Part shown: positions 17,530-27,316 of the stretch, in pieces | Numbering within the stretch: the stretch's first letter is position 1 | How the letters are laid out: each line of letters opens with the position of its first letter | Source of the DNA: Sphingobacterium prati | GTDB taxonomy: Bacteria > Bacteroidota > Bacteroidia > Sphingobacteriales > Sphingobacteriaceae | NCBI RefSeq assembly: GCF_013167215.1 | Contig: NZ_JABJWY010000034.1 | Location: 496,001 to 560,000 of the forward strand | Direction: 5' to 3' | DNA length: 64,000 nt | Translations under genes and position numbers: made by a program | The notes under the pieces: model-generated | The model's input: only the letters and a program-made list of their open reading frames with translations | What the model was told of the DNA's origin: nothing | The model's database searches: none

Positions 17530-19797
17530 TTATTTCGCTTGATTCTTGCGAATGATATTCAAAGCACCACCGGCTTTAAACCATTCGATTTGTTGGGCAT
17601 TGTAGGTGTGGTTTGCCAAAATCTCCTCTTGCGTTCCATCTGCATGGTGCAAGACAAGAGTCAATGGTTTACCAGGAGCAAACTCAGTCAAGCCAAGGAT
17701 ATCAATTGTATCATTTTCCTGAATTTTGTTATAGTCATCCTTGTTCGCAAAAGTTAAGCCCAACATACCTTGTTTTTTCAGATTCGTCTCGTGGATACGC
17801 GCAAAAGATTTAACCAATACTGCGCGAACACCCAAATGACGAGGTTCCATTGCCGCATGCTCACGGGAAGACCCTTCACCATAGTTTTCGTCTCCTACCA
17901 CAATTGATCCGATGTTATGAGCTTTATAGTCACGTTGCGTTGCCGGAACAGGACCATATTCACCTGTCAATTGATTCTTGACGTTATCGGTTTTCTCATT
18001 GAAGAAGTTAACCGCACCAATCAGCATATTATTTGAGATATTATCTAAGTGACCACGGTATTTCAACCAAGGACCCGCCATAGAAATATGATCTGTCGTA
18101 CATTTTCCTTTAGCCTTGATCAATAGTTTCAAACCTTTTAGGTCTGTACCCTCCCAAGGAGTGAAAGGTTCTAATAATTGAAGGCGATCTGATGTTGGCG
18201 CTACATCAACAACAACAGCGCTACCGTCTACCGCAGGAGCTTGATATCCCGGATCGTCCACAGCAAAACCTTTTGTTGGTAATTCATCCCCTACCGGTGG
18301 ATCCAGCTTCACTTGCTCTCCTTTGTTGTTCGTTAGCGTATCCGTAACCGGATTAAAACCCAAATCACCGGAAATTGCAATTGCAGCAACCAGTTCCGGC
18401 GAAGCAACAAATGCATAAGTATTTGGATTACCGTCCGCACGTTTTGCAAAGTTACGGTTGAACGAGTGGACAATCGTGTTTTTCTCTTGCTTATCCGCAC
18501 CAACGCGATCCCACATACCGATACATGGGCCACAAGCATTGGTGAAGATCGTTGCATTAAGATCTTCGAATGTTTTTAACAAACCATCACGATCGGCTGT
18601 AAAACGAACCTGCTCAGAACCAGGATTAATACCAAATTCAGCTTTGGTGATCAGTCCTTTATCAACAGCTTGTTTCGCAATGGATGCAGCACGCGATAAA
18701 TCCTCATATGAAGAGTTTGTACAGGATCCGATCAATCCCCACTCCACTTTCAGAGGCCAACCATTCTTGGCTGCCTCTTCACGCATGCGTGAAACCGGTG
18801 TATATAGATCTGGCGTAAAAGGGCCATTCAATGAAGGCTCCAATTCCGAAAGATTAATTTCGATCAGTTGATCGAAATATTGCTCTGGATTAGCATAAAC
18901 TTCAGCGTCAGCTGTCAAGTGCTGTTTAATGGCATTTGCAGCATCTGCAACTTCAGCACGGCCTGTCGCACGCAGGTAACGCTCCATCGAGGCATCGTAG
19001 CCAAATGTGGAGGTCGTGGCACCAATTTCAGCGCCCATATTACAGATTGTACCTTTACCTGTACAAGATAGGGACTCAGCACCTTCGCCAAAATATTCAA
19101 CGATCGCACCGGTTCCGCCCTTTACTGTCAAGATACCTGCAACTTTTAAGATAACATCTTTTGCTGCAGCCCAACCACTCAATTTACCGGTTAATTTAAC
19201 ACCGATTAATTTCGGGAATTTTAATTCCCAAGGTAAACCGGCCATCACATCACAGGCATCCGCACCACCTACACCAATCGCAACCATACCCAAGCCACCC
19301 GCATTCACCGTATGTGAATCGGTCCCGATCATCATACCACCAGGGAAAGCATAGTTCTCCAATACAACCTGATGGATAATACCTGCACCAGGTTTCCAGA
19401 AACCGATACCATATTTATTTGAAACAGAGCTCAAGAAGTTAAATACTTCCGAACTTTCGTTTTTAGCACGGGCTAAATCTTTATCTGCGCCTTCTTTCGC
19501 CTGGATCAGGTGATCACAGTGAACAGTAGAAGGAACGGCCACCTTTGGACGTCCAGCCTGCATAAATTGCAATAAAGCCATTTGTGCAGTTGCGTCTTGC
19601 ATCGCTACACGATCAGGAGCAAAATCAACGTAAGAAACGCCACGTTTGTAATCCTCTGTCGCATTACCATCCCAAAGGTGGGCATATAAAATTTTCTCAG
19701 ATAAAGTCAAAGGTTTGTTCACCACCTGACGAGCCGCAGCAATGCGCTCATCATAACGGCTGTACACCTTTTTAATCATATCTACATCAAAAGCCAT
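17530..19797 (-). CDS. Aconitate hydratase, AcnA/mitochondrial type
   Basis: Interconverts citrate and isocitrate in the TCA cycle using a [4Fe-4S] cluster. The 755-residue protein belongs to the mitochondrial-type aconitase group. It shows the cluster cysteines in [12 protein letters not shown] and [12 protein letters not shown], the substrate-loop [10 protein letters not shown], and the C-terminal swivel domain with [17 protein letters not shown]. It is the second gene of an operon, starting 51 bases after the acnB stop codon. Having both aconitase types side by side is notable; possible roles are a stress-stable enzyme or a 2-methylcitrate route. Confidence 0.95.
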   Translation of the reverse strand: MAFDVDMIKKVYSRYDERIAAARQVVNKPLTLSEKILYAHLWDGNATEDYKRGVSYVDFAPDRVAMQDATAQMALLQFMQAGRPKVAVPSTVHCDHLIQAKEGADKDLARAKNESSEVFNFLSSVSNKYGIGFWKPGAGIIHQVVLENYAFPGGMMIGTDSHTVNAGGLGMVAIGVGGADACDVMAGLPWELKFPKLIGVKLTGKLSGWAAAKDVILKVAGILTVKGGTGAIVEYFGEGAESLSCTGKGTICNMGAEIGATTSTFGYDASMERYLRATGRAEVADAANAIKQHLTADAEVYANPEQYFDQLIEINLSELEPSLNGPFTPDLYTPVSRMREEAAKNGWPLKVEWGLIGSCTNSSYEDLSRAASIAKQAVDKGLITKAEFGINPGSEQVRFTADRDGLLKTFEDLNATIFTNACGPCIGMWDRVGADKQEKNTIVHSFNRNFAKRADGNPNTYAFVASPELVAAIAISGDLGFNPVTDTLTNNKGEQVKLDPPVGDELPTKGFAVDDPGYQAPAVDGSAVVVDVAPTSDRLQLLEPFTPWEGTDLKGLKLLIKAKGKCTTDHISMAGPWLKYRGHLDNISNNMLIGAVNFFNEKTDNVKNQLTGEYGPVPATQRDYKAHNIGSIVVGDENYGEGSSREHAAMEPRHLGVRAVLVKSFARIHETNLKKQGMLGLTFANKDDYNKIQENDTIDILGLTEFAPGKPLTLVLHHADGTQEEILANHTYNAQQIEWFKAGGALNIIRKNQAK

Positions 19798-19848
19798 ATC
19801 TCTCTTATTTATGTTATTTAATTAAGTTACTGAAACCCTGATAGCTTT

Positions 19849-22611
19849 TTATTTTGTCGGAATAGGCGCAAATTTAGTTAAGTTAATGCCTTCGACAGCA
19901 GCTTTGTATTCTTCAATATTAGGAATACGGCCTAAAATAGCTGAAAGTACAACGACAGGTGTAGATGCTAATAAGGATTCTCCTTTTTTACCATCTCTGT
20001 CCTCTACGACACGACCTTGAAACAAACGTGTTGAAGTCGCCATCACCGTATCACCTTTAGCAGCTTTCTCCTGGTTACCCATACACAGGTTACAACCAGG
20101 ACGCTCCAGGTACATAATATTTTCGTATTCCATACGGGCAGTGCTTTTTGGCAATGCATCACTGAACTCAAATCCAGAGTATTTTTGCAAAAATTCCCAA
20201 TCGCCCTCGGCTTTCAACTCATCAATGATATTATAAGTTGGAGCAGCGACAACCAATGGTGCCTCAAAAGTAACAACACCTTTTTGCTGTTCAATATTCC
20301 GCAACATTTTCGAAACGATTTTCAAATCGTCCTTATGTACCATACATGAACCCACGAAACCTAAATCTACTTTTTTATTTCCGCCATAGTAAGAAAGGTC
20401 ACGAATGGTGTCGTGTGTATAACGCTTAGAAACGTCTGCGTTATTTACATCTGGATCCGCAATCATTGGTTCCTCGATAAGATCCAAATCAACCACAACT
20501 TCAGCATAATATTTTGCGTTGTTATCTGGAGTCAACGCTGGTTTGACACCTGATTTAATTTCTTCGATACGTTTGTTTGCTTTATCGATCAAACCTTGCA
20601 AAACGTTGTTTTTATTCTCCATACCCTTATCAATCATGATCTGGATACGGTTTTTAGCGATTTCTAACGATTCGATTAAGGTCTCGTCCTGAGAAATACA
20701 GATGGACGCTTTTGCTTTCATCTCTGCGGTCCAGTCTGTAAAAGTAAAGGCCTGATCGGCAAGCAATGTACCGATATGGACTTCAATGATTCTACCTTGG
20801 AAAACGTTTTCTCCGGCAAATTGCTGTAACATCTGTGCTTGCGTAGCATGTACAACATCACGGAAATCCATGTGTTCTTTCATGCTACCTTTGAAAGTAA
20901 CTTTTACAGATTCAGGAATTGGCATCGAAGCTTCACCTGTAGCCAATGCCAATGCAACAGTACCCGAGTCAGCTCCAAAAGCAACACCTTTAGACATACG
21001 CGTATGGGAGTCACCACCAATGATAATTGCCCATTCGTCAATCGTAATATCGTTTAATACTTTGTGGATCACGTCTGTCATAGCGTGATAAACGCCTTTT
21101 GGATCACGCGCAGTAATCAAACCAAAATCGTTCATAAATTTCATCAATTTCGGAATATTCGCTTGCGCTTTCTTATCCCATACAGATGCTGTATGACAAC
21201 CTGATTGGTAGGCACCATCAACTGTCGGCGAGATTACTGTCGCAGCCATAGCTTCCAACTCCTGTGCAGTCATTAAACCTGTCGTATCTTGAGAACCGAC
21301 AATATTCACTTTGACACGAACGTCAGAACCAGCATGCAATACTTTGCCCGATGTTACTCCTACCGCATTTTTGTTGAAGATTTTTTCTACAGCAGTTAAT
21401 CCCTGACCTTCAATCGTGATTTCTTTCGAAGGCGCAAATACAGTCGGTGCTTGGATACCTAAGGTTTGTGCTGCGAAAGTTTGGATTTTTTTACCAAATA
21501 CGATAGCATAAGAACCACCTGCCTTGATAAATTCCATTTTCTGTGGAGTCAAAGCCTTTGAAATATCAATTAGCTCTTGTTCACCATTATAGAGTTTTTT
21601 TGTTTTTGTATTGATGGTCAATACAGTACCTGTAGCGACAGAATAAACTTCCTCTAAAATAGGCTCATCTTTTTCATTGCGAACCACATTTCCGTTTTCG
21701 TCTACCTTCTTCACCCAGTTTTTAAGATCAATACCGATACCACCCGTAACGTCTACTGTCGTTAAGAAAATTGGAGAAATACCATTTGTACCGCCGACAA
21801 TTGGCGCGATGTTTACAAAAGGAACATAAGGACTTGCTTGTTTACCAGTCCATAAGGCCACATTGTTCACCCCTGACATCCGTGAGGATCCTACGCCCAT
21901 TGTACCTCTTTCAGCGATCAACATCACGCTCTTACCAGGATGTTGCGCCTGTAATTCTTTGATTTGTTGCTGGGCTTCTGGTGTGATCATACATTTACCA
22001 TGCAATTCACGGTCAGAACGTGAATGCGCCTGATTACCCGGAGATAATAAATCCGTAGAGATATCACCTTCACCTGCAATAAAAGTAACCACCTGAATTT
22101 CTTCTGCTACTTCAGGAAGTTTCGTAAAGAATTCAGCTTTTGCATAACTCTCTAAAATATCTTTTGCGACAGCGTTACCCTGCTCATAGGCTGCTTTCAA
22201 ACGAGCTGTATCCGCATCATACAAGAAAACCTGTGTTTTAAGCACCTCTGCTGCTTGATTGGCAATCGCAAGGTCAGTAGCAAGCGCTAAGTCCAATAGC
22301 ACCTTGATCGAAGGTCCACCCTTCATATGAGACAATAGCTCAAAAGCAAACGCAGGAGTAATCTCAGCAACAACTGATTCACCCAAAATAATTTCCTTTA
22401 GGAACTGCGCCTTAAAACCAGCCGCAGGTGTTGTGCCGGGCAAAGTATTATAAATAAACAATCTTAAAGATTCCGCTCTATTTTCATTGTTTAAATCTTT
22501 AATCTGAGCAATTACCTCACTTAGTAATTCTGCTCCGTCAATAGGCTTAGGATGTAATCCCTGGCCTTCTCGCTCTACAACCTCTTGTACGTAATCGTTG
22601 TAAATACTCAT
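19849..22611 (-). CDS. acnB: Bifunctional aconitate hydratase 2 / 2-methylisocitrate dehydratase
   Basis: AcnB-type aconitase of 920 residues (E. coli AcnB is 865). It has the AcnB domain order: an N-terminal HEAT-like domain (NDYVQEVVEREGQGLHPKP), then the swivel domain (ERGTMGVGSSRMSG), then the catalytic domains with GSCMVH and CNLCMGNQ supplying cluster cysteines and SHTRMSKGV for substrate. I start at the ATG at 22611; a TTG three codons upstream extends the frame. It is the promoter-proximal gene of acnB-acnA. Confidence 0.96.
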   Translation of the reverse strand: MSIYNDYVQEVVEREGQGLHPKPIDGAELLSEVIAQIKDLNNENRAESLRLFIYNTLPGTTPAAGFKAQFLKEIILGESVVAEITPAFAFELLSHMKGGPSIKVLLDLALATDLAIANQAAEVLKTQVFLYDADTARLKAAYEQGNAVAKDILESYAKAEFFTKLPEVAEEIQVVTFIAGEGDISTDLLSPGNQAHSRSDRELHGKCMITPEAQQQIKELQAQHPGKSVMLIAERGTMGVGSSRMSGVNNVALWTGKQASPYVPFVNIAPIVGGTNGISPIFLTTVDVTGGIGIDLKNWVKKVDENGNVVRNEKDEPILEEVYSVATGTVLTINTKTKKLYNGEQELIDISKALTPQKMEFIKAGGSYAIVFGKKIQTFAAQTLGIQAPTVFAPSKEITIEGQGLTAVEKIFNKNAVGVTSGKVLHAGSDVRVKVNIVGSQDTTGLMTAQELEAMAATVISPTVDGAYQSGCHTASVWDKKAQANIPKLMKFMNDFGLITARDPKGVYHAMTDVIHKVLNDITIDEWAIIIGGDSHTRMSKGVAFGADSGTVALALATGEASMPIPESVKVTFKGSMKEHMDFRDVVHATQAQMLQQFAGENVFQGRIIEVHIGTLLADQAFTFTDWTAEMKAKASICISQDETLIESLEIAKNRIQIMIDKGMENKNNVLQGLIDKANKRIEEIKSGVKPALTPDNNAKYYAEVVVDLDLIEEPMIADPDVNNADVSKRYTHDTIRDLSYYGGNKKVDLGFVGSCMVHKDDLKIVSKMLRNIEQQKGVVTFEAPLVVAAPTYNIIDELKAEGDWEFLQKYSGFEFSDALPKSTARMEYENIMYLERPGCNLCMGNQEKAAKGDTVMATSTRLFQGRVVEDRDGKKGESLLASTPVVVLSAILGRIPNIEEYKAAVEGINLTKFAPIPTK

Positions 22612-22934
22612 AGATATCAATCTTTCTATTTTAAGGATAGTTTAGAAGATATATTTTTGATCTTCTTCCACTACCGTGTCTGTAATATAATTAAGCTAAT
22701 AGAATAACTCATGTAGACCCGCTACACTACATTATAAATTAGCCCGTTCAGTTCGTGTATTCAAGCCGATTTTTTTACTGTAAATCAACTATTATGACTA
22801 AATACAAAAATAATGAAAATCCAACTTTAAACGCATGCATTCCATTTAATTAAATCAATTTGGAATTGTTCTAAACAGCACTTATGCCATCCGGCCGTTT
22901 TTCCCGAATTTATTTTCTTTCCATTATCCGCCAT
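22612..22934. other. Leader/promoter region of acnB
   Basis: About 320 AT-rich bases upstream of acnB and downstream of the rpe terminator. Apart from an imperfect inverted repeat near 22645-22668 (GAAGAT...ATCTTC), I see no exact -7 box, coding frame or repeat. Confidence 0.4.
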
Positions 22935-22971
22935 AAAAAAAAGAGGTGATTTATTTTACTAAATCACCTCT
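22935..22971 (-). terminator. Terminator after rpe
   Basis: Perfect 12-bp stem AGAGGTGATTTA / TAAATCACCTCT (22942-22953 with 22960-22971), followed on the minus strand by eight T. Confidence 0.9.
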
Positions 22972-22977
22972 GAATCT

Positions 22978-23658
22978 TTATATTTTTGCTAGAGCAATAT
23001 CGATATCTTTTAATGTTTTTACAGTCTCCAACGGATCTGCAGCATTGAATACAAAAGAACCCGCAACCAGCACATCAGCACCTGCTTTCAAGAGCTGTGC
23101 AGCATTTGCTGTGGTAACTCCGCCGTCGATTTCAATCAATAAGCCATCGTTGACACCCTGCGCCATCGCACGAAGTTCCTGCACTTTCGCATAGGTATTG
23201 GGGATAAACTTTTGTCCACCGAATCCGGGATTGACAGACATCAGACACACCAGGTCCAGATCAGCCAAAACATCTTTCAAAAGGGCAACTGGTGTATGTG
23301 GGTTCAACGCGACCCCTGCTTTACAGCCCAATTCTTTAATAGCTGTCAATGTACGGTGCAAATGCGTACAAGCTTCATAGTGTACGCTAATTATTTCTGC
23401 TCCAGAATCTTTACAGACCTGCAAATAGCGATCAGGATCAACAATCATCAAGTGTACATCCAATGGTTTTGTAGCATGTTTCGCAATAGCTTGCATGACC
23501 GGAAATCCAAACGAGATATTCGGTACAAAAACGCCATCCATAATATCAATATGAAACCAATCAGCCTCACTGTTGTTTACCATGATGATATCATCGGATA
23601 AATTTGCAAAGTCTGCTGCAAGGACGGATGGTGCAATGAGATGTGATTTTTTTGACAT
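22978..23658 (-). CDS. rpe: Ribulose-phosphate 3-epimerase
   Basis: Interconverts D-ribulose 5-phosphate and D-xylulose 5-phosphate in the pentose phosphate pathway. The 226-residue TIM barrel has APSVLAADFANL at the start, HIDIMDGVFVPN, LDVHLMI, HYEA, LMSVNPGFGGQ, EIDGGV and the phosphate-binding VAGSFVF, all typical. The frame stays open 43 codons upstream, but the family start is MSKKSHLIAPS at 23658, supported by a -7 box 15 bases before it. Single gene, divergent from the HD phosphohydrolase. Confidence 0.96.
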   Translation of the reverse strand: MSKKSHLIAPSVLAADFANLSDDIIMVNNSEADWFHIDIMDGVFVPNISFGFPVMQAIAKHATKPLDVHLMIVDPDRYLQVCKDSGAEIISVHYEACTHLHRTLTAIKELGCKAGVALNPHTPVALLKDVLADLDLVCLMSVNPGFGGQKFIPNTYAKVQELRAMAQGVNDGLLIEIDGGVTTANAAQLLKAGADVLVAGSFVFNAADPLETVKTLKDIDIALAKI

Positions 23659-23673
23659 GTTGTATTTTTTTTG

Positions 23674-23681
23674 CAAAGATA
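23674..23681 (-). promoter_or_regulatory. -7 box of rpe
   Basis: TATCTTTG on the minus strand matches TAnnTTTG and lies 15 bases before the rpe ATG. It lies inside the longer open frame, which argues for the internal start. Confidence 0.6.
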
Positions 23682-23768
23682 ACAAGTATTTTTCGTTCGA
23701 CACAGTATTACGTACATTTAACACGTTCAAACTGCATCTGACAGAATTAACAAAAAATAAATTATAAC

Positions 23769-23776
23769 TACATTTG
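23769..23776 (+). promoter_or_regulatory. -7 box of the HD phosphohydrolase gene
   Basis: TACATTTG, exact match to TAnnTTTG, 32 bases before the GTG start. Confidence 0.5.
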
Positions 23777-23808
23777 TATATTAACATTATATAAAAACAT
23801 CGTTCACA

Positions 23809-25926
23809 GTGGGAAGATTAAAAATAAAATACAAAAGAGAACTCAATACAACAGAAAATCTCATCCGAAAAATTGGATTAATACTAATCACCATTGTCCT
23901 GATTTGTATTTTTCTTCCCAAACAACCGCGATTCCGATATGAATTCCAAAAGGGAAAAGTTTGGAATCATGAAAATTTAATATCGCCTTATAATTTTGCG
24001 ATACTAAAAACACAGGAAGAGCTCAATGCTGACAAAAAAGGCATTCTGAACACCATCCAGCCGATTTATAACGTTAACATAACCACAAGTAAGGAGCAGA
24101 TTGACCAGTTCAATACAGACTTGTCCGAAAAATGGCAAAGCAGCAAGCTGGATACGACACATGAAAATATCAACGATTATCGTAGTGCCGGAAATGCCAT
24201 ATTAAACCACCTTTACGGAAAAGGCATTCTCTCATTGAATAATCGGTTTCAAAACCGCAACAACGAGAAATCACCGGCTTCAAGGCATTATAATTTTACG
24301 TTAATTCAAGATAAAGTCGCCACACAGAAAAACACGGCTGACTGTTATACGATCGAAAGCTCTTACGAATACATGGATAATTTAATGCCCAAATTGACTA
24401 AAATCAAACAGAAGAGCTGGCTACAGGAAACATTAAAAAACTATATCACCATTAATTACATTTATAATGATCAGCAGACCGAAGCACTGGAACAAAATGC
24501 CATCGCCAATATATCTGCTACCCGAGGTGTTGTCCAAAAAGGTGAATTGATTGCTGAAAAAGAAAAGATTATATCCAATGAGACCTATCAAAAACTTGAG
24601 TCGCTACGCAAAGTATATGAGGACGAGGGTAAAATCAGTGGAAATCAAAACTATGTCACGCTTGGGCAGTTTCTGATCATTTCACTCGCGCTTTCTATCC
24701 TAATGGTATTTCTCTTTCTGTTTCGTAAGGATATCTATTTTAACAATAGGCTATTAATGATCATCATGATTGTTATCATAGGGATGCTTGCTGTACTATC
24801 CTGGGCCATCAAGATCAAAATCCCAAATCTATACTATATTCCTTTTTGTGCGGTTCCTATTATTATTCGCATCCTATTTGACACGCGGGTCGCCCTAAAT
24901 ATCCACCTGCTAATGGTTCTCCTAGCTGGACTATTTGTACCGAACAGTTTTGAATTTGTCTTTTTACAATTTATGGCAGGCATTGTTGCAATTTATAGTA
25001 TCAAAACGTTGGTGAAACGCGAACAGCTGTTTGTCTCTTCAGCGATTATTCTAGCGACATATTGGATTGCGTACATCGGCTTGGTAATCACAAGAAATGG
25101 CTCCATTGACACCATTTATTGGTCGGACTTACTCCCCTTTCTAGTGAGTGTATTGATTACATTGCTGGCCTATCCGATGATCTACGCCTTCGAAAAACTC
25201 TTTGGAATAGTATCTGATCTAACCCTGATGGAGCTGACAAACAGTAATTCCAAATTACTACGGGAGCTTTCCTTTAAAGCCCCCGGCACATTTCAGCACT
25301 CGTTACAGGTTGCTAACCTAGCTGAGGCAGCAATCTATAAAATTGGCGGTAATCCCCTGTTGGTCCGTGCAGGAGCGTTATACCACGATATCGGTAAATT
25401 GACAAACCCACAATTTTTTATTGAAAACCAAAAAACCGAGAAAAATCCGCATGATGAACTATCTCCGGAGCAAAGTGCACAGATCATTATCTCACACGTT
25501 ATCAAAGGTGTAGATGTCGCCAAGAAACATCAGCTTCCGGAGGTTATCCTCGACTTTATACGGACGCACCATGGTACCACAAGGGTCGACTATTTTTACA
25601 ATTTATTTGTTAAAAATAATCCCGACAAACTTGTGGACGAATCTTTATTCACCTACCCTGGGCCGATTCCTTTCTCTAAAGAAACCGCTGTGCTAATGAT
25701 GGCCGATTCTGTTGAAGCTGCGTCCAGAGCTTTGAAAGAACCTTCAGAAGAGTCTATCAACAATCTGGTCGATAAAATAATTGAACACAAATTGATGCGC
25801 GGACAATTCAACAATAGCAATATTACATTAAAGGATATCACCGAATCGGCCGTTATTTTCAAGGCGATGCTCAAAAGTATTTACCATGTTCGAGTGGATT
25901 ATGATTTGAGCAAAAAAACAATGTAA
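23809..25926 (+). CDS. 7TM-HD family phosphohydrolase, PgpH-like
   Basis: A 705-residue membrane phosphohydrolase. Domains in order: an N-terminal TM (residues 20-42), an extracytoplasmic 7TMR-HDED region to about 285, a seven-helix membrane block from about 287 to 465, and a cytoplasmic HD domain. Metal ligands of the HD domain are H497 (FQHSLQVANLAE) and H526-D527 (YHDIGKLTNP), with THHGTTRVDYF and MADSVEAASRAL further on. In Listeria the homologue PgpH degrades cyclic di-AMP; that function here is inference from the family. The start codon is GTG. No partner gene is adjacent. Confidence 0.92.
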   Translation: MGRLKIKYKRELNTTENLIRKIGLILITIVLICIFLPKQPRFRYEFQKGKVWNHENLISPYNFAILKTQEELNADKKGILNTIQPIYNVNITTSKEQIDQFNTDLSEKWQSSKLDTTHENINDYRSAGNAILNHLYGKGILSLNNRFQNRNNEKSPASRHYNFTLIQDKVATQKNTADCYTIESSYEYMDNLMPKLTKIKQKSWLQETLKNYITINYIYNDQQTEALEQNAIANISATRGVVQKGELIAEKEKIISNETYQKLESLRKVYEDEGKISGNQNYVTLGQFLIISLALSILMVFLFLFRKDIYFNNRLLMIIMIVIIGMLAVLSWAIKIKIPNLYYIPFCAVPIIIRILFDTRVALNIHLLMVLLAGLFVPNSFEFVFLQFMAGIVAIYSIKTLVKREQLFVSSAIILATYWIAYIGLVITRNGSIDTIYWSDLLPFLVSVLITLLAYPMIYAFEKLFGIVSDLTLMELTNSNSKLLRELSFKAPGTFQHSLQVANLAEAAIYKIGGNPLLVRAGALYHDIGKLTNPQFFIENQKTEKNPHDELSPEQSAQIIISHVIKGVDVAKKHQLPEVILDFIRTHHGTTRVDYFYNLFVKNNPDKLVDESLFTYPGPIPFSKETAVLMMADSVEAASRALKEPSEESINNLVDKIIEHKLMRGQFNNSNITLKDITESAVIFKAMLKSIYHVRVDYDLSKKTM

Positions 25927-26053
25927 TTTTAACTGCTAAACAACAAATTGAAATTCAAATGCTTATTGTAGCATTACGTTTTTTTTGCATATTTTTTGAT
26001 ATTTAGGCTTTGCAGATTCAAATAATTGCCTTATGTTTGCAATGTCAAAACAC

Positions 26054-26140
26054 GGAAGGGTGCCTGAGTGGCCGAAAGGAACAGTTTGCTAAACTGTCGT
26101 ACTGGAAACGGTACCGCGGGTTCGAATCCCGCCTCTTCCG
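26054..26140 (+). tRNA. tRNA-Ser, anticodon GCU
   Basis: An 87-base class II tRNA. Acceptor GGAAGGG pairs with CTCTTCC (one G-U pair) with discriminator G. The D arm contains TGAGTGG, the anticodon stem CAGTT/AACTG frames TTGCTAA, giving anticodon GCT (reads AGC/AGU serine codons). A long variable arm (TACTGGAAACGGTA) and the T arm GCGGGTTCGAATCCCGC complete the cloverleaf. CCA is not encoded. It lies alone between protein genes. Confidence 0.97.
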
Positions 26141-26151
26141 CTAAGATTCCG

Positions 26152-26180
26152 AAAAGCTCAACATTAGTTTGAGCTTTTTT
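26152..26180 (+). terminator. Terminator after tRNA-Ser
   Basis: Ten-base stem AAAAGCTCAA / TTGAGCTTTT (26152-26161 with 26169-26178) followed by T residues, 11 bases after the tRNA. Confidence 0.88.
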
Positions 26181-26366
26181 CTTTCATATCTCTGATCATT
26201 TTGCCGAATAAGCAACTCCGATATTCTCCCATAAAAATCACGTTTGAATTCCTCTTTTGTTCAACAACGTCGTTCATCACAGCTGACGGAAAAATTTTCT
26301 TGCCGTTACAGACTATCGGCTAGGAAAATACCGGAAACCAGTGATAATTTTAGCCCAAAATTCTTC

Positions 26367-26374
26367 TATTTTTG
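26367..26374 (+). promoter_or_regulatory. -7 box of the SH3-domain protein gene
   Basis: TATTTTTG matches TAnnTTTG, 20 bases before the ATG at 26395. It lies inside the longer open frame and supports the later start. Confidence 0.5.
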
Positions 26375-26394
26375 CAACAACGAACAGGACAACG

Positions 26395-27264
26395 ATGAGT
26401 TTTAAGAATTTCACATGCGTATGCTTAAGCTTATTACCCTTGCTGCTAAAAGCACAGGACAGTATCTCATTTGACGATGATTTTAACCTTTGGAATATAC
26501 AGAAAGGGCAAACTGCTACTATTTTTGTTGAAAAGGCCTACATCCGTTCCGCTCCTGGGCTCAGCTCAAAACTGGTAGATTCATTAACCCATGGCTCAAC
26601 TGTCACCATTACCAGTGATCCGTTTAAAGGCGCCACAATCAAAAATTTCTATACTCCCTGGCACCAGATCAGCTATACGAAGAATGGCCAGCCTAAACAA
26701 GGTTTTATCTGGCTTGGCTTATTGGCACTTAGTAAGCAAGTTGACAAGGAAGGCCTTCTATACCTATTCGGTTTTGACCGCTTTATCAAACAAGGAAATG
26801 GTGAAGAACGAGCGTATTTTTTAACTACAGTAAAGCTATTAAACACTCAAGATTCGCTCATCGCAAACCAATCCTACACATTTCCTTTTACTGGCCAGCT
26901 AAGCGCTCAAGGTAAATTATTGTCCGGCATGGGCTTAAATACTGTAAAACAGATCTTACGAATGGAGTTTCTTTCAGGCGCATGCGGTGTTCCGAGCGAA
27001 TATTATTACGTTGCCTGGACTGGACAAAAACTAATCAACCTCCCCAGCAGGTATGCTGTTACTGATGCAGGCGCCTTCTATCACGACGAGAAGATCCTAT
27101 TCCCATCAGAACACAAAAAAAATAATCAATTGATTTATAAATACATCGAAGAGGGTGAAGTAAAAGATGATGGTGCCGAAACTCCCAACTATCGCATTTC
27201 AACTCGGGAAGAACATTTTCAATGGGATGGCATAAAGTTCACAAAACTCTCGCTTTCGAAATAA
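26395..27264 (+). CDS. Secreted SH3-domain protein of unknown function
   Basis: A 289-residue exported protein. The ATG at 26395 gives the signal peptide MSFKNFTCVCLSLLPLLLKAQ; the frame is open from 26341 but that extension overlaps the promoter. A bacterial SH3-like domain follows (FVEKAYIRSAPGLSSKLVDSL, then GFIWLGLLAL), the usual form for domains that bind cell-wall peptides. The C-terminal 180 residues are beta-rich and match nothing I know. The helical-repeat protein gene starts 52 bases later on the same strand and may share the transcript. Confidence 0.8.
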   Translation: MSFKNFTCVCLSLLPLLLKAQDSISFDDDFNLWNIQKGQTATIFVEKAYIRSAPGLSSKLVDSLTHGSTVTITSDPFKGATIKNFYTPWHQISYTKNGQPKQGFIWLGLLALSKQVDKEGLLYLFGFDRFIKQGNGEERAYFLTTVKLLNTQDSLIANQSYTFPFTGQLSAQGKLLSGMGLNTVKQILRMEFLSGACGVPSEYYYVAWTGQKLINLPSRYAVTDAGAFYHDEKILFPSEHKKNNQLIYKYIEEGEVKDDGAETPNYRISTREEHFQWDGIKFTKLSLSK

Positions 27265-27316
27265 TTTCAATAAAATTTAACATATTAGGGAAAAGAACAA
27301 AAAGAAAAGGTTAGGA

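Noticed and set aside
23659-23787. An N-terminal extension of rpe
   Set aside because: The extra 43 codons contain the -7 box and do not resemble the family; the conserved start is at 23658.
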